Assembly: GCA_951802425.1 (NCBI GenBank)
Contig: OX637805.1
Location: forward strand, 2,572,924 to 2,636,923
From: Clavaria fumosa
Taxonomy: Eukaryota; Basidiomycota; Agaricomycetes; Agaricales; Clavariaceae
DNA length: 64,000 nt
Direction of reading: 5' to 3'
The notes beneath the pieces were generated by a model. That model saw only the letters and a list, made by a program, of their open reading frames with translations. It ran no database searches and was not told the origin of the DNA. Shown here in pieces: positions 15,001-24,614 of this stretch (its first letter is position 1; the number at the start of each line of letters is the position of its first letter). A program made the translations under genes and the position numbers.

Positions 15001-17450
15001 GGCCTCACAGCACAAGATCTAACTGTGAAAATCTCTTGAAATTGATCATGGATGCTCTAAATGATGACCACTATCATATAACATGCTAAACAGACTAAAC
15101 TGTTTTTCTGCGAATGGTCCCTTGTTGCTCCTATCCTAACAGCATAGTCCTTGTGCAGATGGAGTATCTGCGCTTTCTTTCACTGCAAGCTAACCACTCA
15201 AGCTAGTCTTTTGAAATTTTGTGTGCCTATATCTACCCCTCTTATCCTCAATTTCCATGGTTTACATTTTTCCAAAACTCATTTCCCAATGCATGCCAAA
15301 GCTGCTGACCAACCCAGTCAAAATTCTCCCGTTTATCAAAACCAACCATAGGATTCCAAAACAATTGCAATGCTATACTGGGCCATCCCATACCTATCAT
15401 ATTCCATCCCTCTCTCCCCCCTCCCATCACCCACAAAGCAACAATTCCAGCATATAGTCAGAATCCAGTTCTCACATCCTCACACAAGTTTGTACTTGTG
15501 GTGGCACCTAAATCAAATGGGATCACATTGAAAGATTGAGTATAGTGCATGAATAATACACCCTGACTTTGTTTCAATTACTCTGCCACATCCAGGACTA
15601 CAGTTGCCTTCCTACAAACCTAAACAACACAAGTACCCCTACAAATTTGCAGGCCTCACAGCACAAGATCTAACTGTGAAAATCTCTTGAAATTGATCAT
15701 GGATGCTCTAAATGATGACCACTATCATATAACATGCTAAACAGACTAAACTGTTTTTCTGCGAATGGTCCCTTGTTGCTCCTATCCTAACAGCATAGTC
15801 CTTGTGCAGATGGAGTATCTGCGCTTTCTTTCACTGCAAGCTAACCACTCAAGCTAGTCTTTTGAAATTTTGTGTGCCTATATCTACCCCTCTTATCCTC
15901 AATTTCCATGGTTTACATTTTTCCAAAACTCATTTCCCAATGCATGCCAAAGCTGCTGACCAACCCAGTCAAAATTCTCCCGTTTATCAAAACCAACCAT
16001 AGGATTCCAAAACAATTGCAATGCTATACTGGGCCATCCCATACCTATCATATTCCATCCCTCTCTCCCCCCTCCCATCACCCACAAAGCAACAATTCCA
16101 GCATATAGTCAGAATCCAGTTCTCACATCCTCACACAAGTTTGTACTTGTGGTGGCACCTAAATCAAATGGGATCACATTGAAAGATTGAGTATAGTGCA
16201 TGAATAATACACCCTGACTTTGTTTCAATTACTCTGCCACATCCAGGACTACAGTTGCCTTCCTACAAACCTAAACAACACAAGTACCCCTACAAATTTG
16301 CAGGCCTCACAGCACAAGATCTAACTGTGAAAATCTCTTGAAATTGATCATGGATGCTCTAAATGATGACCACTATCATATAACATGCTAAACAGACTAA
16401 ACTGTTTTTCTGCGAATGGTCCCTTGTTGCTCCTATCCTAACAGCATAGTCCTTGTGCAGATGGAGTATCTGCGCTTTCTTTCACTGCAAGCTAACCACT
16501 CAAGCTAGTCTTTTGAAATTTTGTGTGCCTATATCTACCCCTCTTATCCTCAATTTCCATGGTTTACATTTTTCCAAAACTCATTTCCCAATGCATGCCA
16601 AAGCTGCTGACCAACCCAGTCAAAATTCTCCCGTTTATCAAAACCAACCATAGGATTCCAAAACAATTGCAATGCTATACTGGGCCATCCCATACCTATC
16701 ATATTCCATCCCTCTCTCCCCCCTCCCATCACCCACAAAGCAACAATTCCAGCATATAGTCAGAATCCAGTTCTCACATCCTCACACAAGTTTGTACTTG
16801 TGGTGGCACCTAAATCAAATGGGATCACATTGAAAGATTGAGTATAGTGCATGAATAATACACCCTGACTTTGTTTCAATTACTCTGCCACATCCAGGAC
16901 TACAGTTGCCTTCCTACAAACCTAAACAACACAAGTACCCCTACAAATTTGCAGGCCTCACAGCACAAGATCTAACTGTGAAAATCTCTTGAAATTGATC
17001 ATGGATGCTCTAAATGATGACCACTATCATATAACATGCTAAACAGACTAAACTGTTTTTCTGCGAATGGTCCCTTGTTGCTCCTATCCTAACAGCATAG
17101 TCCTTGTGCAGATGGAGTATCTGCGCTTTCTTTCACTGCAAGCTAACCACTCAAGCTAGTCTTTTGAAATTTTGTGTGCCTATATCTACCCCTCTTATCC
17201 TCAATTTCCATGGTTTACATTTTTCCAAAACTCATTTCCCAATGCATGCCAAAGCTGCTGACCAACCCAGTCAAAATTCTCCCGTTTATCAAAACCAACC
17301 ATAGGATTCCAAAACAATTGCAATGCTATACTGGGCCATCCCATACCTATCATATTCCATCCCTCTCTCCCCCCTCCCATCACCCACAAAGCAACAATTC
17401 CAGCATATAGTCAGAATCCAGTTCTCACATCCTCACACAAGTTTGTACTT
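1..17450. repeat. Satellite array, 651-bp unit, about 26.8 tandem copies (SAT651)
   Basis: The same 651-bp sequence repeats head to tail from the first base to 17450, where the last unit departs after 'gtttgtactt'. Spacing is exactly 651 wherever I checked it. Units look identical by eye except for one C/T site (51 + 651n). Units 1-9 carry C; unit 10 is T, 11-12 C, 13 T, 14-15 C, and 16-27 T. The array runs off the left edge, so its true length is unknown. Each unit holds only four CpGs and short open frames of 62-78 codons; the two plus-strand frames I checked lack ATG starts. I regard it as non-coding satellite DNA. The right flank (17451 on) is shared with two short dispersed copies of the unit, at 31716 and 47905. 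Confidence 0.98.
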
Positions 17451-17903
17451 AGCAGTGGCACCCTGACAAGGACCCCACATGAAATATTCCCCAGAAAAAA
17501 AGTCCCCCCTTTTAGTCCTCACTATGTCTTTGATGATGTGTACTCTCATTTGGTGCTTTTCCTCAAAACTTTTTTTTTACCACAAGAATTCATTTAGGGT
17601 TCCTGGGGTCTTCCAGCAAAATTTGAAATATAGTAGCTGTGAAGTAGTTATTAGAAGAACATATGCAGCTGACTGATAGCTGCATATATGAATGTTGATG
17701 TTGTCATGTCATGAGGTGGGTCACATGGTGATGCTTGTGACCCTGGGTAATACTGGTAATGTGAATAAGACTAATGTATTCATGTGGCATAATGTGCCAG
17801 ATGAAGGGATTGTGCCATGGCATATCATACATAGTATTGGAGGCGCTGGTGTGCCATCATTGTTGTTAGCTGCTGGTGCATCATCATTGTTGTTAGCTGC
17901 TGG
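17451..17903 (+). repeat. Right flank of SAT651, copy 1 (diverged long-LTR-related sequence)
   Basis: This non-coding stretch recurs after the other two SAT651 loci (32708-33100 and 48326-48612). All share the block beginning 'tttagggttcctggggtc'. Its second half also resembles the end region of the long LTR family at 33359-34572 and 49376-50195: both have a 'catgaggtgggtcac'-like stretch followed by 'gccagatgaag'. It is probably an old relative of that LTR. It ends in two copies of a 'ttgttgttagctgctgg' minisatellite, into which the LTR at 17904 was inserted. Confidence 0.7.
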
Positions 17904-18194
17904 TGTTAGGATGGCTTACCTAAGCCATCCCAAAGAGGAGTTGTGGAGAAACTGGGGAGGCTCGTTGGAAGGCCACATGACCTGTGGCTGAGAGTCAGAT
18001 TACTTAATCCCCAAAGTCACCTGACCTGCTCCTTGGCATGTCACATGATCCAAGGGTCCAAGCATGAGAACACCAGCAAGTGCTGAAGCATTCACTATAA
18101 GTACTTCACCTTTTCCTTTTTTGTACTCTTTTCCCCTTATCTTAGTATTGTCATCATGACCTTACCCTTAAGTTGTGTGAGACCCAGTCTGATA
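17904..18194 (+). repeat. 5' LTR of the deleted gypsy element (aligned part)
   Basis: It starts TGTTAGG and aligns without net length change to 20439-20729. It contains 'ataagtacttcacc' and a pyrimidine-rich stretch 'cctttttt' before the likely transcript start. The true right edge of the LTR is not settled, because the alignment with the other LTR stops at 'agtctgata'. The same sequence continues past that point at 49080 onward in the third copy. Confidence 0.8.
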
Positions 18195-18479
18195 TAATAC
18201 TAAGATCTGCCCATCTGCCCTAGCCCTGTGTCCTAACCCAGCTAGCCTAGACCCTTAATTTCAAACTGTGACACATTGTCACAGCTCAGCCCCTATCATC
18301 CTCTTCTCCTTTTCCTTGCCTGTGGTGTGTAACAGAACCACATGAAATTTTTACTGTGTGTAGATACACATGACCCAACCTGGAGGATGACTGTGACCCT
18401 CTCTGAGTGATACCAAGTGCCCAGCAACACCACCCACCACTCACTCAAGGCCTGGAACTTTATTTTACAGTGCCACAGA

Positions 18480-18916
18480 TAGTGAATGGCACGGGTAACC
18501 CATGGGTAAATTTGACTGTACCCGTACCCGCACCTGACAGTACCCTTACCCATGGGTATGGGTCCACTAAACTGCCGGGTACGGGTACGGGTCTGTACTT
18601 CTAACTATGCTATGCACAAATACAATGGTGTCCCACCCATCTGCCATCTCCTCCTCATCTCCTTCAACTTCAGCCAGTACTGTGACACCCATAACATCAT
18701 TGTCCTTCACTAGACCTAACTTACTCCACATACCAATGCAAATCAATGCCCAAGTTGACTGAGCTGACAGCCAAATCTGGACATTCAACAATAGGATCCA
18801 TGCTGACTGGCTACCCGTGTACCCCTATGAAGGGTACGGGTTTAGGAAGGGTCCAGAATCCATTACCCATACCCACACCTACCCATACCCATGAAGAAAA
18901 CCCATGCAATTCACTA
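18480..18916. mobile_element. hAT-type MITE (437 bp) with imperfect 8-bp target duplication
   Basis: The termini form an inverted repeat: left TAGTGAATGGCACGGGT, right (reverse complement) TAGTGAATTGCATGGGT. The flanks are GCCACAGA (18472-18479) and GCCATAGA (18917-18924), an 8-bp duplication with one C/T difference. TIRs beginning TAGTG with an 8-bp duplication are the hAT hallmark. Subterminal 'acccgtaccc' motifs in both orientations are shared with the MITE at 19950-20238, suggesting one family. There is no transposase, so it is non-autonomous. Confidence 0.8.
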
Positions 18917-19029
18917 GCCATAGATTGATGCTGACCTAGCTGTTGCCCCCTTCAATGGGTGAAAAGGAACTTTTGTATTTTCCTCTAATCCCTTCACCTC
19001 CTGTTTAAGGCAAACCTGACTACCTATAC

Positions 19030-19440
19030 TACAGACCTGGTGAAGGTCCTCTTTGCTCTGAGCAAAATTGCTGGAGAAGGATTTGCTGTGGAATGAGCAA
19101 ATATGAAGGTGGAAGAGATCCTGGGTAATGGTGAGGCCAGAACCTGGGCAGAATTTGTGGATGAGATGGAGCAGGCATTTGATAACCCAAATGACTGTGT
19201 GACTGCCCTTGTAGATGTTGCAGGGTTGAAACAGGCATGATGGCACCAGAGTTCTTTGGGAAATTTGAGATGCTGTTCTGACAGGCAGAGATGAGTGAAG
19301 AGAAGGACTCAGGAATCCTAGTCCATTGGCTGGAATTGAACCTGAGTAGGAGGTTGGTGGAGTGGATCTATGGTGTCTCCCCAATGCCAGAGACTTATGG
19401 AGGATGGAAAGTGCTGGCTTGAATATGGCCAGCACCCATG
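19030..19440 (+). pseudogene. Ty3/gypsy gag remnant
   Basis: Joined frames show a retrotransposon capsid pattern. A W-x2-F stretch ('RTWAEFVDEMEQAF') is followed by 'DCVTALVDVAGLKQ', then after a frame change 'PEFFGKFEMLF' and 'WLELNLSRRLVEWIYG', and 'YGGWKVLA'. This order (W..F, linker, EYF..FE, L..NL...L...I) matches chromoviral gag. At least two in-frame stops and one frameshift destroy it, and the zinc knuckle is absent. It lies between MITE 18480-18916 and the integrase tail, inside the LTR pair. Confidence 0.75.
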
Positions 19441-19690
19441 GAATGGGGACTCCACCCACCCTCGGAGGTAAACCCTGCTGCAGATGAGTGGATGGCTAAG
19501 CTCACAGAGTCCCAAAGAGCAGCCAAGGAAGCAATGGAGAAAGCAGCAGCAGCAATGAAGAGGAACTATGATGTTGGAAAGTGTCTGAGCCATGAGTACT
19601 CTACAGAAGACCTGGTTTGGCTGGATACCTGGAACCTGAAAATGGACTGGCCCTCCAAGAAGCTTGACCATCAGTGAGCAGGACCCTTCA

Positions 19691-19842
19691 CAATTGAGGA
19701 GAAGGTGGGACCAGCAGGGTATTGGCTCAGACTCCCCTGGGTGTGGCACATCCATCAGGTCTTCAACAATTGAGGAGAAGGTGGGACCAGCAGGGTATTG
19801 GCTCAGACTCCCCTGGGTGTGGCACATCCATCAGGTCTTCAA
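19691..19842. repeat. 76-bp exact tandem duplication inside integrase remnant
   Basis: 19691-19766 is repeated at 19767-19842, each copy starting 'caattgaggagaagg' and ending near 'caggtcttcaa'. I see no mismatch between the copies, so the duplication is recent relative to the decay of the host element. The length shifts the frame. Confidence 0.95.
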
Positions 19843-19949
19843 CAAGTTGCTGTTGATGCCATACCATCCCCCTTCCTTCCCTTCTCAGAACCTGCCTCCC
19901 CCTCCACCCCATACAATTGACAATGACCACCTGGAGTATGATGTGGAGG

Positions 19950-20238
19950 TAGGGTGTGATATGGGTAAACCTGCGGGTATCTCAATGCTGACCCGTACCC
20001 GCACCCGGAATGTACCCGTACCTGTACCCAGCGGGTTTACCCATCAAAATGAGCCCTAGAACATTGAAAATGGACAGGAATTGAGTGAGGTATGCTTGAA
20101 ACAGTGGTTTCAGATTGTTATAAGCATATCTCAACCAATTCCTGTCTGTTTTGGATGTTCTAGGGCTTATTTTAAAGCGCACGGGTCGCAGAATACTTAC
20201 CTGTACCCTACCCATACCCGTACCCATGTCACACCCTA
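19950..20238. mobile_element. hAT-type MITE (289 bp) with perfect 8-bp target duplication, inside a chromodomain
   Basis: The left end is TAGGGTGTGATATGGGT and the right end reads TAGGGTGTGACATGGGT on the other strand. TGTGGAGG occurs at 19942-19949 and again at 20239-20246. Removing the insert and one duplicate rejoins the chromodomain reading 'YDVEVILDVKK'. The interior has several 'acccgtaccc' motifs and no coding capacity. Confidence 0.93.
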
Positions 20239-20425
20239 TGTGGAGGTGATCCTTGATGTCAAGAAGGTGGGGCATGGGTGAAGTACTTGGTGAAGTGGTT
20301 GGGATACCCAGTGGAGGAAAACACTTGGGAGCCCTGAACCTCACTAATGTAACATTGCTTCTTCTGGGATTTCTTCCTCTCCCACCCTGACAAGGCCAAG
20401 CTAGCTGGTCAGGACACCCAGCCTT

Positions 20426-20438
20426 AAGAGGGGGGTGA
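20426..20438 (+). other. Polypurine tract
   Basis: The sequence 'aagaggggggtga' ends exactly where the 3' LTR starts (TGTTAGG at 20439), the expected place for the plus-strand primer of a gypsy element. It fixes the element's orientation as plus. Confidence 0.85.
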
Positions 20439-20729
20439 TGTTAGGATCACTTACCTAAGCCATCCCAAAGAGGAGTTGTAGAGAAACTGGGGAGGCTTGT
20501 TGGAAGGTCACATGACCTGTGGCTGAGGGTCAGATTACATAATCCCCAAAGTCACCTGACCTGTGCCTTGGCATGTCACATGATCCAAGGGTCCAAGCAT
20601 GGGAATGCCAGCAAGTGCCGAAGCAATCAGTATATATACTTTCACTTTTCCTTTTTTGTACTCTTTTCCCCTCATCTTAGTATTGTTGTCATGACCTTAC
20701 CTTTAAGTTTTGTGAGACCCAGTCTGATA
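20439..20729 (+). repeat. 3' LTR of the deleted gypsy element (aligned part)
   Basis: It is the direct repeat of 17904-18194, of equal length, with scattered substitutions that are mostly C/T or G/A. Similarity stops after 'agtctgata', where the two copies diverge completely ('taatac' versus 'gagatg'). This is either the true LTR end or a later truncation. Confidence 0.8.
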
Positions 20730-20734
20730 GAGAT

Positions 20735-21260
20735 GCACCAGAGTTAGTTCATGATCAGCTTGAGGTGTCAGAAGGTCATTTAGTTTATCATCATCATCAG
20801 TGACCAAAGGCTCAGACTCTTCATCATGGTCCAGAGGTCCAGACACACTCAGAGTGGCCTCAGTTGGTTCTGGGATCTCATGTCAAGGCTGATCTTCAGC
20901 AGGGTGATAATGGTAGTGAAGGCAGGTATTGTGACTCTGCTTATACTCCATTCAGAGACATGCACAGTAATCAGGATGGGTCCAGTGGGCATGAGTTGTC
21001 ACAAGACACTGGCCATCACATGGGAATGATTGAGGTCACAGGCTGCAGGTTTTCACCACCATGCAGGGCTTGCTGGAGATGCACACCCCCCTTCCAAGGG
21101 ACATTGGAGAAGATGTGCTAGGCTCTCACACCAGCCAGGATGTTGCATGCCACTGACCCTGAGTACTGGCCTGCAAGCGAGGTGCCAAATTGGCAGAGGG
21201 ACTCAGAAGCTGGCAGGCAGTCTTGCACTGGGACACTATTTGTGAAGCACAAATTGAGGT
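20735..21260 (+). pseudogene. Decayed frame of unknown function with a cysteine cluster
   Basis: One plus-strand frame stays mostly open for about 170 codons. It is rich in His, Gln and Asp early ('SHVKADLQQGDNGSEG') and contains 'FSPPCRACWRCTPPF' near 21055-21095, followed by a TAG at 21119. I do not recognise the family. Cys clusters of this kind occur in gag-like and Zn-cluster proteins, but I cannot assign one. No ATG-led complete frame exists, and the left side abuts the LTR end at 20729. Confidence 0.35.
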
Positions 21261-21821
21261 AAGCAGTGATACCACAGTTGTGACTCTGCCCAGGACACAG
21301 CTAGGGTGATAGACACTGCATCATTTCCCAATGGCAGAGGTGAGATCACCAATTCCATTGGAGATGCTGGCCCATTGTTCACAGATGCAGGGTCAGCCAC
21401 ATTCAACTGGCCTGCTGGGGTGCTGGCAGGAGCTGGGACCATGGCCTCAATATGACCAACCATGATGGCAATGAGGGCAGTTGCAATGATTGACTCAGAG
21501 TGTGACAATGGCATTGAACAAGGGAGTGAAGGGAGCAACTTCCTTTCTAGGCAACCCATAAAAACCCAACAACAAAATCAAGAATACCCAGTCACCTAGT
21601 ACCATAGTCCTTACAAGAGCCTCTTAACTACCATATCTACACTTCCAAACCACCTACCCATACTAGAGCAGAGCAGAGAACAGCAAAATAAAGCCAAAAA
21701 CCGAATGTTAACCAATGCCAGCAGTCACCAGACCAAAGATGCAGGGAGCAGCAGGACTACATGAACACAACCCCCCCATACTGACCACCAGGACACACCC
21801 TGCCAGTCAAAAATCATGAAT
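21261..21821. other. Unassigned stretch
   Basis: I see no supported gene. The part near 21538-21620 resembles 39400-39480: both have 'acttcctttcta', then 'caacaaaa' and 'cctagta', then 'tagtcctta'. It is therefore a dispersed repeat fragment. The rest has short frames only. Confidence 0.5.
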
Positions 21822-22055
21822 GACAACACCACCTGAGCCAGGGCCATCCCTCAAAAGAACTGGACTCAATGGTATATTGAGTAGGTAGTTCTATATAGAG
21901 GGATCTGCCCTCTCTGTACAGTTGTGACATCGTATATATAGATGAGTGGCCCTCCAGGGGCTGCTGATGTAAGCATAGCCAAGCGGCTATGCTTATTGAA
22001 CTAAATATGGTATGTAGATTATGTAATAGGAAATATAGAAGGCCTGGGGCCTTAC
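21822..22055 (-). repeat. Possible LTR (minus strand) downstream of the coiled-coil frame
   Basis: On the minus strand a purine-rich 'gtgggaggg' precedes 'TGTAAGGCCCC'. A TATA-like 'ctatatatac' lies about 130 bases further on, and the stretch could end at 'gtgttgtca'. Within it, 21971-21994 is a perfect 10-bp stem with a 4-nt loop. An LTR would fit the position downstream of the decayed frame 22356-24383, but I found no second copy, so this is tentative. Confidence 0.3.
21971..21994. other. Perfect hairpin, 10-bp stem, 4-nt loop
   Basis: 'aagcatagcc' is followed by 'aagc' and then 'ggctatgctt', which is the exact reverse complement of the first arm. It may be a structural element of the possible LTR or chance. 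There is no T-run typical of a bacterial terminator. Confidence 0.8.
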
Positions 22056-22355
22056 ACCCTCCCACACTGGAGAGGCCCCTAACCAGAGACGATGCACAGG
22101 CAGTGCAGGATGACAAGCAGGATCATAAAATAATATTAAAGGGGCGCATCCCCTTGGGCAGAGTTGTCACCATGTCACCAGGCACAATCCCCTCCTGGGG
22201 CCTTTGCCTGGTGCTGATGGGTCCAGCCTGGTGGTCTGCGTGACCTGCCCCCAGTTGGACAGTGTGTCACAAGTGGCACACCCTGGTGGGGGTGCCCCAA
22301 GTGCCACTGTCTCGTCCTGTGGGGTAGGCAATTTTTTTAAAAAAGGCTTGGATGC

Positions 22356-24383
22356 CTAGTCCAAGCCCTGCTCATAGTCGCATGGTGGCCTGCCCTCATC
22401 ATCACTCCAGTTGGGCAATGACACAACAGGCCTCTTCGCAGCCTTAGTGGCTGATGACTTAGCTGCTTTCTTTTTTTGTTTTGAGAGGGCCCTGCACCCT
22501 CTGTTTGGGATATTGTTAAACCTCCAATAGGCAGCCCTAGGGGGTTTCGGACAGTGGATGTACTTCCACTGTCTTCCAGGGGCAGGTTGCCCCTCCATTT
22601 GTCCCCTGTCATCTCCCCCACCCAGAGGCAGCACAGATGTGTGCTGTGCCCTATGCACTCTAGCAGTGCATACATTTGGGGGGGTATGGGAGGCTTCTCC
22701 CATTCAGCCAGCACTAGCTGGATGTCATCATCCAAGGGGGCATTCCCCTTTCACATGTACTTGTGTGGGTACATGAGTACAAATTCATCTCAGAGCTTCT
22801 TCAACAGACACTCTGGCATCAGCAAATTCCTTGATCGTCTGTGCAACTGTCAGTGTTACTTTTGTGGTCCAGAGTCTGGACCATCACACAGGGAGGACTC
22901 TCCCTTTGATGGCCTGTGCATATGCCCCCTTTGAGACAAAGAGGGCCATGGCCATGGCCAGGAACAGGCATTGCATCTGGGCCTGGGATGGCACGCATGC
23001 CATTATGGTGTGCCAGATGGCCACCTTGCATGCAAAAGACAGGGGTGAGTCCCCATCTTTATCAATGCCAAGGATGGCCACTCTGCCCATCCTTATTTCC
23101 TCAACATAGCAGTGCAGGTCTGACACTGTGCCTCTGTCACCTTTTGGATTCATAGGGGGAATTTCCCCCTTCTCTCCTACAAAGGAGAGCCACAACTCTT
23201 GGGGGAGCAACAGCTCCCCAACATCTATAAACTCCCTCATGGGAGGCACAACTACTCTCATCATTGCCAGCAGCAATGTCTGGTACAATGGATAGGAGGG
23301 TACTCCCCCTCCTGTGACTTCTGAGGGTCCTGTCCTCAGGGATGGGTTGCCCATCCCTCCACTCTCTCACAACATCTGCCCTTGCAGATGGCAGGCTACC
23401 TGGTCTGCTGATTTCTTGACCCTGGCAGGAACTCTCCAGTTCCTCACCAGCCAGTCCTCAACTGGCATAGGTGGCTTAGCTGCTGTGGCATTCTTCTGGG
23501 CCTCCTTGACAGCCCATCGCATCTTCATCATGGCAGTCATATCATAACTGCCGTCAGGCACTCCATGATGCACCTATTGGTTGAGGGCAATCACCTCCTC
23601 AACTGTCTTCAACTTGACAACCCATGTGCCAGGTTTCATGGACACCCCAGATGGCCAAGGGTAGCCATCTGGAGCTCTGTCTGGTTGAGAGGCATTAAAG
23701 GGATAACCCCTTGACAGAGGTGTGAGAACCATCTCTGAGAAAGTTCATTTATGCCTCAGTGAGGCATCAGGATTCTGCTGACTGACACCAGCAGGTGGAA
23801 GAGGGGGATATCCCTCTTCAAAACTCATGGGGACATCAATGTCCCCTGTAGGCAGTGCTATGTCCACATACAAGACAGTGGTGCGGGCCCATTTTGGGTC
23901 CCACTCCAAGGGGTCCCTTTCAGGTCCCTTTCCCTTTGCTGTGGTTCACAGTGCAGCAAGTTCCTCATTGGTGCTTGCCAACTTTTCTGTCAAGGAGAGA
24001 ATCTTCTCCTGTGCCCCTCTAAGGTCTTCTTCGACCTTGTCCAAATTATCATAAGCTTTTTCAAGCTTTTGCTGATGAACACAAAGGGCACTGCCCTTCT
24101 CATTATCCTTGCACAAGTCTTCCAGCTTGCACTGCATCACCTCGAGCCCCAGCCCGAGTTTGTGCTTAGCACTTTCCTGCACTTCCTTAAGTGTTTGCTG
24201 AAACACTTCATCCAAGTGCAACAGCAACTCGAAGATGTGACAATGGAACCTGATGCACTGAGGGCACCAGGATCTGTGAGTGATCGCATGAATTATGTGG
24301 TCTTGGACCCAGGGGAGGGCCTCCTCCCCTTGTGACAATAATGGCTGGGACAACCCAGCCATTCTGATGATGCTCGTCAGCAA
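22356..24383 (-). pseudogene. Decayed long frame with coiled coil and possible Cys cluster, family unknown
   Basis: Four separate open stretches (23946-24383, 23367-23573, 22884-23354, 22356-22703) lie in the same minus-strand frame, so one ancestral frame of roughly 675 codons is likely. The first about 145 residues end in a heptad-rich coiled coil ('EKAYDNLDKVEEDLRGAQEK'). The middle contains 'MRWAVKEAQKNATAAKPPMP' and 'WLVRNWRVPARVKK'. The C-terminal part, with a frame change near 22680, shows scattered Cys and a basic tail ('KQKKKAAKSSATKAAKR'). Most in-frame stops are TGA (for example after codons near 23944, 23746 and 23366), plausible as CGA decay; one is TAG. It could be the ORF of a non-autonomous LTR element or a gag-like gene. 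I cannot name it. Confidence 0.5.
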
Positions 24384-24614
24384 TGAGTTTCCTGGTGCAA
24401 GGCCAGGGACAGCAGCAGGGATAGCATGAGGAGATGGGGTCTCCCCATCGGATCATCCATGGTTATGGTTGATGGAGAAATAAGAAAAAGAGGGTGGACC
24501 CTCTTAAGTTTTTGTACCTGAGCCACCATGTGACTCAATCACTGTGGCTAATGACCCTGTGGTCTGGCTCAATCATGTTTACCACTCTGCATGGGTGCTC
24601 TGTCTGCACTCTGC

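Larger units (their letters stand above)
19438..20370 (+). pseudogene. Ty3/gypsy integrase C-terminus and split chromodomain
   Basis: The first part (19438-19690) reads 'AAMKRNYDVGK' and 'DLVWLDTWNLKMDWPSKKLD', the gypsy GPY/F-region preamble. 'GPFTIEEKVGPAGYWLRLP' follows the stop at 19677. A 76-bp exact tandem duplication (19691-19842) repeats part of this domain and breaks frame, since 76 is not a multiple of three. The chromodomain begins 'YDVEV', is interrupted by the MITE at 19950-20238, and resumes 'VEVILDVKKVGHG*KYLVKW' then 'GYPVEENTWEP*TSL'. Both stops are TGA where relatives have arginine (CGA). A chromodomain normally guides such elements to heterochromatin. This copy cannot function. 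Confidence 0.85.
17904..20729 (+). mobile_element. Internally deleted Ty3/gypsy LTR element with nested MITEs
   Basis: Two direct repeats of 291 bp (17904-18194 and 20439-20729), both starting TGTTAGGAT, bracket remnants of gag and of the integrase C-terminus plus chromodomain. A purine-rich tract lies directly before the right repeat, as expected for a 3' LTR. Protease, RT, RNase H and the integrase core are missing: gag (to about 19440) is followed at once by the integrase tail. Many stops sit where the family normally has arginine, consistent with CGA to TGA decay. Two hAT-type MITEs are inserted (18480-18916 and 19950-20238). A second copy of its left end is at 48613-49375. The 3' LTR copy may be cut at its right end, so no target-site duplication can be assigned. 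Confidence 0.85.

Noticed and set aside
1..17450. CRISPR-like or rDNA spacer array
   Set aside because: Units abut with no unique spacers, the unit is far too long for CRISPR, and no rRNA sequence is present.
17692..17991. HEVGH in a 99-codon frame, resembling a zinc-protease HExxH motif
   Set aside because: It lies in a repeated non-coding flank, has no surrounding protease features, and the copy at 48424 diverges in frame after the motif.
22554..23155. Plus-strand Cys/His-containing frames
   Set aside because: They lie opposite the longer, frame-consistent minus-strand relic, which explains their openness.
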